From contig CM057338.1 in NCBI GenBank assembly GCA_030015575.1, forward strand, positions 777,245,864 through 777,309,863: DNA of 64,000 nucleotides, given 5' to 3'. A program made the translations under genes and the position numbers. Below the pieces are notes generated by a model. That model was not told the DNA's origin, made no database searches, and saw nothing but the letters and a program-made list of their open reading frames with translations. This document shows, in pieces, positions 36,560 to 46,786 of this stretch. The stretch is from Agapanthus africanus (taxonomy: Eukaryota; Streptophyta; Magnoliopsida; Asparagales; Amaryllidaceae). Within the stretch, counting starts at the first letter, position 1. Every line of letters starts with the position of its first letter.

Positions 36560-37579
36560 TCGATCAGAATGTCGGGAATCTTGTTGAATTGCCCGACTCG
36601 ATATTGAAAAGTGTTTTCGATAATGAGACTAAAATGCAGGGTTTATAATTGTTAGGCATGCGATGTCTAAGTAATTCATTTGGTCAGGCATGCGATGTCT
36701 GAGGTGGTTGCGGATTCCAACTGTTGTAGTTTTACACTTTCTTTTCTGTGACCGTAAGTGTAATATGTGATATCGCCGGTTTCGTTGCTATATGTCAACG
36801 ACAATTGGGATGCGCATATTTACTTACGTTGATGACATGTGATGTTATATGTTGCTGGATATGTTATATTGGATCGTCGTGTTTGAATAGCCGGGGGTTT
36901 TTATGTGAGATGAGTGTTTTTCATTTTCATTCATGTAAAAACTTGTATGTAATATTCTTTTACTGGGGCGCTTCCAGGTTGCGGAAGTTGTCACCGTTGT
37001 TGTATATTATTTACTTTTCTGCACTAGGATAGACCCAAGGAGGGGAGCACAAGTAACCGGGTTCTGGGGTCCAGTGGGAGACCAACTCGAGGAGTCGAGT
37101 CCGGGTCTCCTAACCCTAGAATTGGTAGGGTTGCTTGCCGCTCTCGTAGGGGTCTAGGGGTGTGGGATTGGCTATTCATCACGACCGTGGAATCCGTGTT
37201 TTATACTGGCTCGTATTGAAAACACGGACGTCCTAGTATATCCAATATTTCATATGTTTCTTCTGCTGTGATTTATTTGTGATCATGTGATGTTCTGTGA
37301 CAGGTATTATATATAGTATATATGATATATTATATAGACGTTGCTTATGTTTTACACCCGCGCTAGCCCTGCCTCGCTCTGGCGTTAGTTACCTAACCTA
37401 ACGGTGCAGACGGGACATCGAGGCGAATGCGGATGGCATAAGCGTACGTTATATTTATCTGTGATGGTTAGGTGGACTTAAATGATGGGATATTCATTAA
37501 TGAGATTAATGAAAGAAAATAAACCTAATTGATGTTGTGGAATCGAATTTCAAAATAAAAACAGGTAGCTACAGTTCTT

Positions 37580-37835
37580 GCTTTGCATCGCGGTGTTCAT
37601 TATAGAACATCCTGCACCTTATTCGATGAGGAAAGGACCGAGATCCCTTCACCGGGAGTGACTCCTTTAGCAATAACTGGCAGATGCTACAACCCTCGGT
37701 TTGTCTTTGATCGCTTCTATAGTTTCCGCTTTGCACAGTGATATATATGATATATCCCGCACCTCATTCGATGAGGAAAGGGCCGACGATCCCTTCACCG
37801 GGAGTGACCCCTTTAGCAAAACTAGAAAAGCTTCG
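37580..37835 (+). repeat. Duplicated 148-bp leader unit in A
   Basis: Copies start at 37580 and 37728 (GCTTTGCA). Each contains GCACCT(T/C)ATTCGATGAGG and CCCTTCACCGGGAGTGAC. Only the second copy has CCGACGATCCC in place of CCGAGATCCC. Confidence 0.88.
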
Positions 37836-37959
37836 AAAAACATTCCATTTAAAAACCATTTGATTCCGCAACGAGATCAAGTTCAAAGCGTTAAAGGTTT
37901 TCATAAAAACCATTCGCAACCCTCCGTCATTTTAGGAAGTAGAGTACTTAGTATTCGTG

Positions 37960-38164
37960 CTGTGTTTGTTGACCATAGTCAAGGCACAGTGTACGGTAGC
38001 TAAGTGATGTCTTCCTACACCGCATATGATGCGATTAGTTAGGACAGTCATGTGGCTTTGTTGACCTTAGCCAAGGGTCATGTGGGTGGGTCTAATTAAT
38101 CACGAAATGACGGGTAGAACTTGACTAGTACCTATGATTTGTTGACCTTAGCCAAGGTCATAGG
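37960..38164 (+). ncRNA. Three-hairpin series in A leader
   Basis: 37960-37989 (CTGTG/CACAG), one around 38050-38085 (weak lower stem), and 38131-38164 (CCTATGA/TCATAGG, perfect). Each has a GTTGACC..(G/C)TCAAGG or CCAAGG core. The first and third lower stems differ from D's by paired changes. Confidence 0.62.
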
Positions 38165-38608
38165 TGCTAGGGGTAAAAACCATTATCGGGAGTTTCAAGT
38201 GTTGAAATTTGCAATGAGATTGCATACCTTCTATATGATAGTTGGATCCCGATACCCACTGCGAGTAATTGTTACTCCTGGGAGTGTTGTGCACTTTGCA
38301 ATTAGCCGATCAAGTAGGTGTCTAGAAAGGTGTCAACGGGGTTACGCCTCTGGGAAAACGAGGTTTACTGTAATTAGGTCCGTGCGAAAGCACGGGGAAC
38401 CTCCCTCAAAGTACCGACACTGGCCTGGCTGAAAACTTGGCGAACTTGTAGAGTGTAATTAATCCCGGCTAGTCTTTCCTTTTAAGGTTTGAAGGAAGAT
38501 TTGATAAAAACAGTGGGAGCCATCCTGATTAGATAAAATATATAACCAATCTAATCTTGCAAGAGCGCACGCAGAGTGTTTTCTTCTCTCTCTCTCCTGG
38601 TAGCGACC

Positions 38609-41400
38609 ATATCACGCCTTAATCAAGATAATAATACGGATGTATTGACCGAACCCGCTTGTTATACTGAGCTGGGGAACGTTGGTCCCGCTCCAACTTA
38701 TAATTGTTATAAGACCGAGCAGGAAATAGGGGAATACCAGATTTCCTATGCCGCCCAAACGAAGAAAGTGCATATGATGCATCTCCTTCGGGTGTGTTCA
38801 TTACAAAGAACTGTTTCTCAGTATCCTCTGCATCCTGGGTATATGATACCGGATCAGGATCCCAGATATGTAATCTGTTACATAGGGCTACAAAAGGGTA
38901 GAAAAACTGAGAACGGGTGATAAGTTTCATGAGACAGAAAACGGGGCAAGTGTTGCAGCCAAGTCTGTTGGTCACTGTCATCCTGTATTACGAATACATT
39001 GATTCTGAACAAATGCTATTAGATACCGAACCTGATATACAAAATCATATCAGTCTCTTTATTAGTAAAGAAAGGATATAATTTTGTATTGATGGATAAT
39101 GTTTTGAACACTTCCTATATCAAAAGTTGATCGGTTCAGGCACGTTATCTAAAAGCATTGACGTTCTAAATCAAACTACAGTTCCTCGTATACAGAACAC
39201 ACACAAGTGGAAGAGTTCAGAAATGAACGAATTCTTCTTGAGGTATTGTAGACTAGGTCATATCAATGCGACCTGACTAGCTGAAGTTACATTTAGATGC
39301 ATATTTAAATCAGTTTGAATTTACATCTTGTGAAACTTGCCAGTCATGTCACAAAGATATAATGACACCAGCTCTGTTTACTGGAAACAGAGGAAGAGTT
39401 GGTAAACTCTTAGGACTGATACATGATGATGTATGTAAGGTCTCCTGTCTACACATGCCAGGACTGGTTCTTTATACTTCATTATATTCTCTGATAATCT
39501 CTCAAGATTCAGTCATATATTCCTGTTGAAATATAAGTCCGAATCTTTTGAGGTATTCAAAGAATATAAGTAGGAAGTAGAGAACCAATAACCGGGTATA
39601 AGTATTATGTCCTATGATGAGATCAGGGAGGAGAATACTTGTGCATGGAATCCTAGGACTATTCTAAAGGAAAATGAGATTCTCTCTCAGTATTACTCCT
39701 CTGAATACACCACAGCACAACGGTGTATCGGGACGGAGCAATCACACAATATTAGATATCGTGTGCTCTATGATGAGTATTACTGAGTTACCTATTTCCT
39801 TTTGGGGTTATGCACTTGAGAAGATGCATACCTATTGAATTAGGTTCGAATCAAATCAGTGCCTACCACTCCATATAAGATATGGTGCGGGAAGATCCTA
39901 TCTCTTAAGTAAGTTAAGATTTAGGGTTGTCCGGCTTATGTTTAAAGCAAAATCCGGACAAGATCGAGGCAGGATCAGTTCTGTAGAACTGGAAAGGTTC
40001 CAGCTATACAAAACAGCAGTTGATGATTTGACAGAACCATAAGATTCTATAGTTCCCGACGAACCTCAGCCTCTCCGCCGATCTAGTAGGGTTCCTCATC
40101 CCCCTGAGAGATACCTCGGTTTCTCGATGATAGTGGGAGCAAGGATTGCATCATGAGATGATGACCCAACTAGTTTCGAGCAGGCCATCGAGAGTAGGGA
40201 CTCTGTAAGAATGGCTGGATGCTTAGCGATCTGAGATGGAATCCATGTACACCAGCAAAGTATGGACTTTAGCTGCTATATCTGAAGGGTTAAATCCCCA
40301 TCAGGAGCAAGTATATCTTGAGAAGATTACTTGGTGTAGATGGAAAAGTTGAGACTTTCGAAGCTAGGCTTATTAAAGGTTTTAGTCATCAACCAGGCAT
40401 GGATAATGATGAAACCTTTTCCAAGTGACTATGCTTAAGTCCATCCAGATCCTACTTGCCACGGCTACATACCATGACTGCGATATCTGGTGGATTGGTG
40501 CCCTGACTGCTTTTCTAAATACTGATTTAGAAGAGAACGTCTATAAGAACACAGCCAGAGGTCTTCGTAAATAGTGGGAGCAGCGGAAACGTGTGCAAGT
40601 TGCTTTACATAATGAAGCAGGCATCGCGGAGTTGGAACGTCTATTTTGATGTGATAGTCAAAGTATTTGACTTCATCAAAATGGTAGACAAACCTTGTAT
40701 ATACAAAAAGGGTAGTAGAGAGTAAGGTGGTCATTTTCGTATTGTACGTAGACAACATACTCTTGATAGGAAAAGAGTTTCCAATACTACGATCGATCAA
40801 TCTCCTATTATCACAATGATTCTCCAAATAGGATAAAGATGATACCTCCTAAATCCTGAGATTTGGACCTATGAGATAGATCTAAAGGGATATTAGGGTT
40901 CTCACTAGGTATAGTGAGATTGTATCAATCGATCCTGGGGAGAATCACTGGAAGTGTTCCAGGGTGATAAAGACGACTGAATGTCAGTCACAGGCACTGT
41001 CTTTACCCTCAGTAAAGGGACGGTATGTTGGAAGAGTTCCAAGCTAGATACCGTGGCAAACTAGACGATAAAGGCTGGTAACATCGCTATTGAAGATACT
41101 ACCAAAGAGGAAGTTTGGGTGTATATTTGTTCATAGGATGAACTAGGTTCCTACCATTGTGTGACAATGGAACTGTGGCTTTGGCCCTGGAACCCTGGTC
41201 CCATCAGTGACCCAGACATAATCTAAGGCAGCATCACCTGATCATGGAGATAGTTGATCTCCTGGGTGATCGAGGTTAGGAGAGTAGACTCAGAGGACAA
41301 CACGGCGGATCCACTCACGAAGGCCCTTTTCCCAAAGAGAGACTTTTAGGGGATGGTTAAGTATGTGATACTGCAACCACTGCTACAGATGGCCCTAGTG
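38609..41400 (+). pseudogene. Element A pol remnant (copia PR-INT-RT-RH)
   Basis: The start site reads ATA (38609-38611) where B and D have ATG. The frame then runs through TEPACYTELGNVGPAPTYN to a protease motif with DTG intact (VYDTGSGS near 38838), only ~80 codons after the start; gag is absent. GAG-pre-integrase lies near 39230-39280 and an integrase stretch (SRFSHIFLLKYKSESFEVF) near 39500-39560. RT runs from about 40320: VETFEARLIKG, TAFLNTDLEEN, a frameshift, then QPE and SGNVCK. The catalytic box is YVDN (D to N, near 40748). The RNase H end DNTADPLTKALF lies near 41296-41331. Multiple stops. About 2.8 kb, shorter than a usual pol. Confidence 0.88.
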
Positions 41401-41412
41401 CAAGTGGGAGAT
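41401..41412 (+). other. Polypurine tract of A
   Basis: CAAGTGGGAGAT abutting TGTTAG at 41413. Confidence 0.95.
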
Positions 41413-43640
41413 TGTTAGTTATATGTATGCCCTAGAGGCCATTACTGTACATTGGATGTATATTGTAGTGGATGCTGGGACATATATAGGTAGGACTTTC
41501 TTGCTCGACATGATAGTACGCTATCTGGTTGCACTTTATCTTAACATGTATACTTTCTGTCTCTCTGATTACTTGTTGATAAAGCCCATAGGATCTGTAC
41601 TCGACTTCCAGGACTATGATGTAGATCATACTAGTGGGGCCTGGGTAGTCCATGAGTACATCCTTGAAATGTTCCTAGTCAAGGGAATATCGAGACGGGG
41701 CATCGATATTCCAGAGTAGACTAGCGCATATCTTCTCGACCCATGCGATGAGCGATGGATGATCCCATATCCATTGGTGTTTGACATCGAAGATGGTATG
41801 CGGGTGCTCAGTGGAGACTGGGTACACTGAACGGACTCGCCGAGAACTCCCAGATGCTATTATACCTCACGTCAGATGGCAGTTCTCTGGTGACACTGGT
41901 ACAGCTTAGTCTGTTGACCCGAGATCGTCATAGAGTCTTGTGTGTCTCCCACTGTGCTTTGATTTCCACCCTACCACGGCTCTACTGAGTCGTGCAAACA
42001 GGTGGTTTTTGGGTACAGTCCCGATTCACATGGAGGCAATGAGCGATAGGAGGGGATTCGTCTCTCCCGGTATTGGGGGTTGATGTTGTGCTATGCTCGA
42101 CTGGACATAACAGGAAATCCCTGGCCAGGGTTGCAGTGATATACTGGTAAGAGTTATCAGTAGTTTCACGAATGTTATGGACCTCAAGTCGGCATGACTT
42201 ATCGAGCTATTGGGGTCTGACGTTTACCACCCCTAGGCGAGATATGCGACATATCAGATGAACAGACCGGACCGTACGGTAAGTGTTACTGGTTGGATTC
42301 ACAGGAGTGTGAGCGGGCTTGCTCGTCGATCTTCTGATCGCTCAATACCCGGGTGGCCGTTACGTTTAGCAGACCGCTTGCGGCTTGTGGATGCTTGATA
42401 TGATCATCATCTTCTACCGGCGTATTGACGAGTCTTTAGAGTCCTACACAGAGGTTTCCTGGCTCAAGCGAAACGAAATAGGAGCGCATATGAGATATGT
42501 GCGGGACCGAGAATAATGCGTGTATGTGATACCGTATTTCATTCTCGCGACGAATGTATCGATTGGTTATATGCGATATAACCTAGTTATCGAATCAAGG
42601 ATTGATTCGATAAGCCGATACATTGAATACTAGCCGGTTATATGCGACATGACCGGATCATTGAATCAAGTGTTGATTTAATGATTGAATGTATAATTAT
42701 ATATTTGATATATTACTTTGCATTAACTAGTATTGGTTCACTTTAAATGGATTTACTCACTTGGTTTGTGCACATTGTATATGTGATATATTTTGTGCAC
42801 ATGATTGTATCATGTTTGATGATACATGCAAGCTAGGGTTAGTGCAAAGAATTAGACCATGGTTAGGTTTATGATTAGGGTTTTCTTTTTATTTACTTAT
42901 TCATTTATTTATTCTTTTGTTTATTTTGGAAAAAGAAAAAGGTAAAGAGAAAAAGAATGGTTGCTAGTTTTGTTTGTAGTTGAAGTTTCTTGAAACTTTG
43001 ACCAAGTCACCATTCTTATCTCATCCTTTAACCTAACCATTCAAGTTAACCATGGTCCATTCTCTACAACTAACCAAGGGTTAGTAAATGATAAGTATTG
43101 ATTTATTTATCATTTGCTTAACACTTATCATATTCTTTTTCATTATCTTCTTCTTCTTCAACAAAAGAAAAAGCTTGCTACATCAATGGTGTTTGATGAA
43201 AAAGTGTGAGAAATCCAAATCTAAAGTCTACCCACTTCCTATTTCTTCATCCTCTACCTCTTGCCAAGTTGTATAGGGTGTTTACTTCACAAGTTTTGAA
43301 AGCTTGGTGAAGTAGGAGCTTGTTCTTGCGATGCCTCGACGTAGATCATCTTCGGCATCGAACCGACGATCAAGCCCGCCCATTCTTCGATGATGCCGAC
43401 GCTAGAGCCCAAGACATGATTTGGACAGCGAGGAGACTTCATTGCGGAGCCGTGGAGGTGGTGGACCGGATCTACAAAGGTTGTATGTCCGTTCTCTTAG
43501 TTAAAATGTTAACTAGTTCGCTTGTTTCGCCTAAATATCTAGTAAACGATCCGTAGTCGGGTTTGTAGGCACCCGTAAAATTCGATTTGTGCATGTTTGA
43601 TCACTTGTGAGACTTCACTAGAGTGCCTAGGAATCCTACA
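41413..43640 (+). mobile_element. Element A 3' LTR
   Basis: 2228 bp, the same length as the 5' LTR, ending AATCCTACA, followed by TSD GTAAT (43641-43645). Joining the flanks restores B's LTR (AAAGGTTGTAATCCCTCTC, as at 25070-25088). Confidence 0.97.
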
Positions 43641-43785
43641 GTAATCCCTCTCTTTTAGTTGTAAAGGTGTTTACTTGCATGTTTAACCCTAATTATCTAG
43701 CAAAGATCCTCGCTTTGGGTTGTTCGGCATGTCTAAATTTTAAATCGGGTATGGTTGATGCCTTATAGACCCTAGTAACCCTACA
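43641..43785 (+). mobile_element. Element B 3' LTR, last part
   Basis: The first five bases are A's right TSD; the rest is the terminal 140 bp of B's LTR, ending AACCCTACA at 43785. It matches 25082-25221. Confidence 0.95.
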
Positions 43786-44590
43786 AGATCGTCATTTGTC
43801 TCGTATGAATTCCCATTGTGCTTTGATTACTACTCTACCACGGCTCAAAGGAGTCGTGCAAACAGGTTTTAGTTGGATACAGTCCCGAGCCACATGGAGG
43901 CAGTGAGCGGATTGTCGAGTATTCGTCTCTCCCGGTATTGGGGTTGATGTCGCGCAGTGCACGGGTGGCCATCACCAGAAATCCTTGGCCAAGATAGTCG
44001 AGAATTACTGATCTAGAATCGGTAGTTTCTCATGTGGTGATGGGTTTCATACCGACACGAATTACCGCGTTATTAGGGTTCTGACTTTATCCACCCCTCT
44101 AGACTCGATATGCAATACTCTTAGACGAATAGACCGGACTGTACGGATATTGTCACTGTCAGGCTCAGTAGGGGTTTGGATGAGTTTTCTCGTCGACCTT
44201 CCTTTCGCTCAATACCTCGGTAGCCGTTACGTACAGCTAGTGCCGCTGACGTGCTTGTGGTTAAACTCACTGCCAGCGTATTGATGAGTCTTTAGAGTCC
44301 CACACAGAGGGTTTTCACGGTTCAGGCGATATGGTGTAAATGACGTATGTTGGTACATACAGGTGTCTGATTAAATATGTGTACATGCTGCACAGACTTT
44401 AATCGGACGGTTGATAATACTAGCGGCTTAGGATTAAGCCGGATTATTAAATCATGTTTTGGTTTAATAATTTATTTATGTATTTATATATATGCATTCT
44501 AGTATTATTGTTCACTATTCATTTTCTCTCTTGGCTATTCGTATTTTTACACGAATACGCATATATGTATTTCGATAATGTACCGGGTTG

Positions 44591-44612
44591 TATTCCGTAT
44601 TTATACGGAATA
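44591..44612. repeat. Perfect 10-bp palindrome in E LTR
   Basis: TATTCCGTAT-TT-ATACGGAATA, perfect arms with a 2-nt centre. A second, ATTCGT/ACGAAT, lies just upstream. No counterpart seen in D. Confidence 0.7.
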
Positions 44613-44629
44613 GTTTCTAGAAGATTGGA

Positions 44630-44685
44630 CACCTCATTTGTATGATTTCCTTTTTTAGAAATCATTTGTTTTTGCAAATGAGGTG
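44630..44685 (+). ncRNA. LTR hairpin, element E
   Basis: Outer arms CACCTCATTTG (44630-44640) and CAAATGAGGTG (44675-44685), inner arms ATGATTTC and GAAATCAT, all perfect. It sits ~1.34 kb into the LTR, where D, F and G carry the unrelated TGTGACACATGCACAAG hairpin (~1.39 kb in). Confidence 0.72.
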
Positions 44686-44734
44686 GAGAGGGTGACATGG
44701 CATGAACAATGCAAAGCATGTAGATAGGTATGGC

Positions 44735-46773
44735 TGCTGGATATAGTGCCCTCAAGTCAATTATTTGATTGCAGGCACGTGATTGCAATGATTGAGGGAG
44801 GACCTATGCCGGAAGGACAGTCTTACTCAAGATGATAGTATACTATCTGGTTTATCTTTATCATCGTGTACATACTTTAGGTGACATTACAGCTCACTAT
44901 TGCACGTTGATAGAGCCCTTAGGATTCTTGCTTGACGGCCAGCAGTATGATGGCGATCATATACGTGGGAGCTGGGGTCTATAAGCACATCCTTAAAAGG
45001 TCCCTAGTCGAGGGTGTTTCGAGACAAGGCATCGATACTCCAGAGTAGACTAGTGTATACGGGTCGAGACCCCGACGAGGGGCGGTGGCTGGTCTCACAA
45101 GCCATTGGTGTCAGTTGGTTCACCTAAGATGTATACAGGTGCTCATTGGGTTATGAGTACACCGGACAGGACTCACCGGGAACATGCTAGTTGGTCTTAT
45201 ACCTAGCGTCAGAGAGCAGTTCCCTGGTGACATGTGTACAGGTTAGTTCATCGACCTTAGATCGTCATTTGTCTCGTGTGAGTTCCCACTATGCTTTGAT
45301 TACTACCCTACCACGGCTCAAAGGAGTCATGCAAACAGGATTTAGTTGGGTACGGTCCCGAGCCACATGGAGGCAGTGAGCGGATCGGCAGGGGTTTCCT
45401 CTCTCTCGTTATTGGGGGTGAGATCGCGCTGTGTCTAGGAGAGCCATTACACGAAATCCTTGGCCAAGGCAGTAGATTTACTGGTAGGTATTCCAGTAGT
45501 ATCTCAGAGTGTTCTGGGCTACACTCTGACACGACTTGTACCGTTTTTGAGGGTCTGACTTTTACCAACCCCCTAGGCCCGACATGCGATACTCATAGAC
45601 GAACAGACCAGACTGTACGGATATTGTCAGTGACAAGCTCAGTAGGGTGTCAGGATGAGTTCGCTCATCAACCTCCCTTCTGGTCAATACCTGGTAGCCC
45701 GTTACGTACAATTATTACCACTGACGTGCTTGTGGTTAAATCCACAACCAAAGTATTGACGAGTCTTTAGAGTCCCCCACAGACAGTTTCTCAAGTTTCG
45801 GGCGAAACGTTGTAGAGGCCGTATGTTATTATGGCAGGGTTCGATCATATACATGCAGTAGTGCACGGATCATGATCGGACGGATAATACTAGTGGGCTT
45901 TGGTTTAAGCCGGATCCTAGTATTAGATTTGTTGGATTGCTTTCATCTCATTGCGTTCACATTCAATCGGAATGTGGATACAGGTATGTATATACTGGTG
46001 AGGGGTATCCTTGTGATCCGTCACGAGTTTACTTTAGTAGATGTCATTCTCTTTTTATTGTTGCAAACATTTGGATTAATGTTTGCAAATGGAAATTGTG
46101 AGCTCAAAGTCATGATTAGGAGCATTAATTGTGACACATGCACAAGTGATAACTCATGGTATCTTTATTTGTGCATATGTCACATTTTGGATTAATTTAT
46201 GTGTTGAAATGATAAGAGGAGAGAGAGAGGGCAGCCATATGGCTTGAGGTTTGCTCTTGGGTTGATAATTCTAGCTCACTCTCATTTTATCATTACAACA
46301 CATAAGAAAAAGAAAGACTTCTTCTTCTTCCTCTTTCTTCTGGAGCTCACTATCTCCATTAATGGCATCATCTTCAACCTCCATCCATACACTCTCATGC
46401 GTTGAGAATCAATAGATGCTTGAGACAAAGTGATCGCATACATTCTTTACTTCACCTTGGACACGTCGGCTAGCAAACTTCGTGTCAGAATTGCTTTGGT
46501 TTGAAGCGGGAGCCCGTAAAAGGATTCATCGATGTGGTGCCCTTCCGACGAGGAGATCGGAGATCGGAGATGCCGCGAGGAGCTTAGCATGGTTGCCAAA
46601 GATCGAAGGACATGGATCGATTGGTATAGCCAGTCTCACTTCTTAGTAGTTAGCTAGTTTAGCGTTAATGGTTCGATCTGGGTGAAAGACTACGATAGCG
46701 CCGATTTCGTAAAAAGTTTTTATTTCCGCATTTGGTCTCAGATTGACGGCCGGGGCGCTACAATAGACTTACA
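44735..46773 (+). mobile_element. Element F 5' LTR (family 2)
   Basis: Starts TGCTGGATATAGTGCCC (one change from TGTTGG) and ends ATAGACTTACA; 2039 bp; PBS follows at once. The left TSD would be ATGGC (44730-44734); the partner is outside the window. The LTR hairpin is at 46130-46184, slightly weakened. TGACGTCA is lost (TAGCGTCA). Confidence 0.92.
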
Positions 46774-46786
46774 TGGTATCAGAGCC
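46774..46786 (+). other. Primer-binding site of F (tRNA-iMet)
   Basis: TGGTATCAGAGCC directly after the LTR, as in D. Confidence 0.93.

Larger units (their letters stand above)
35464..38608 (+). other. Element A non-coding leader (~3.1 kb)
   Basis: No sense frame of note. In order: GC-rich hairpin (35649-35695); GC-richer block with an open antisense frame (36365-36559); the CCGGGTTCTGGGGTCCAGTG block (about 37056-37150); the 110-bp segment ACACCCGCGCTAG...GGCATAAGCGTACG (about 37350-37455), present in H, D and F but not B or C; the duplicated 148-bp unit (37580 and 37728); the hairpin series (37960-38164); and the CGTGCGAAAGCACGGGGAAC stretch near 38380, which can itself pair (CGTGC/GCACG). 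Confidence 0.75.
43786..44734 (+). mobile_element. Element E LTR, second part
   Basis: The first five bases (AGATC) are B's right TSD. It follows the family-2 LTR through GTCATTTGTCTCGTATGA, the TACAGTCCCGAGCCACATGG block and TTTAGAGTCCCACACAGAGG, then diverges but keeps a hairpin where D has one. It is cut at 44734 by F; the last ~550 bp of the LTR would lie beyond F, outside the window. Confidence 0.85.
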
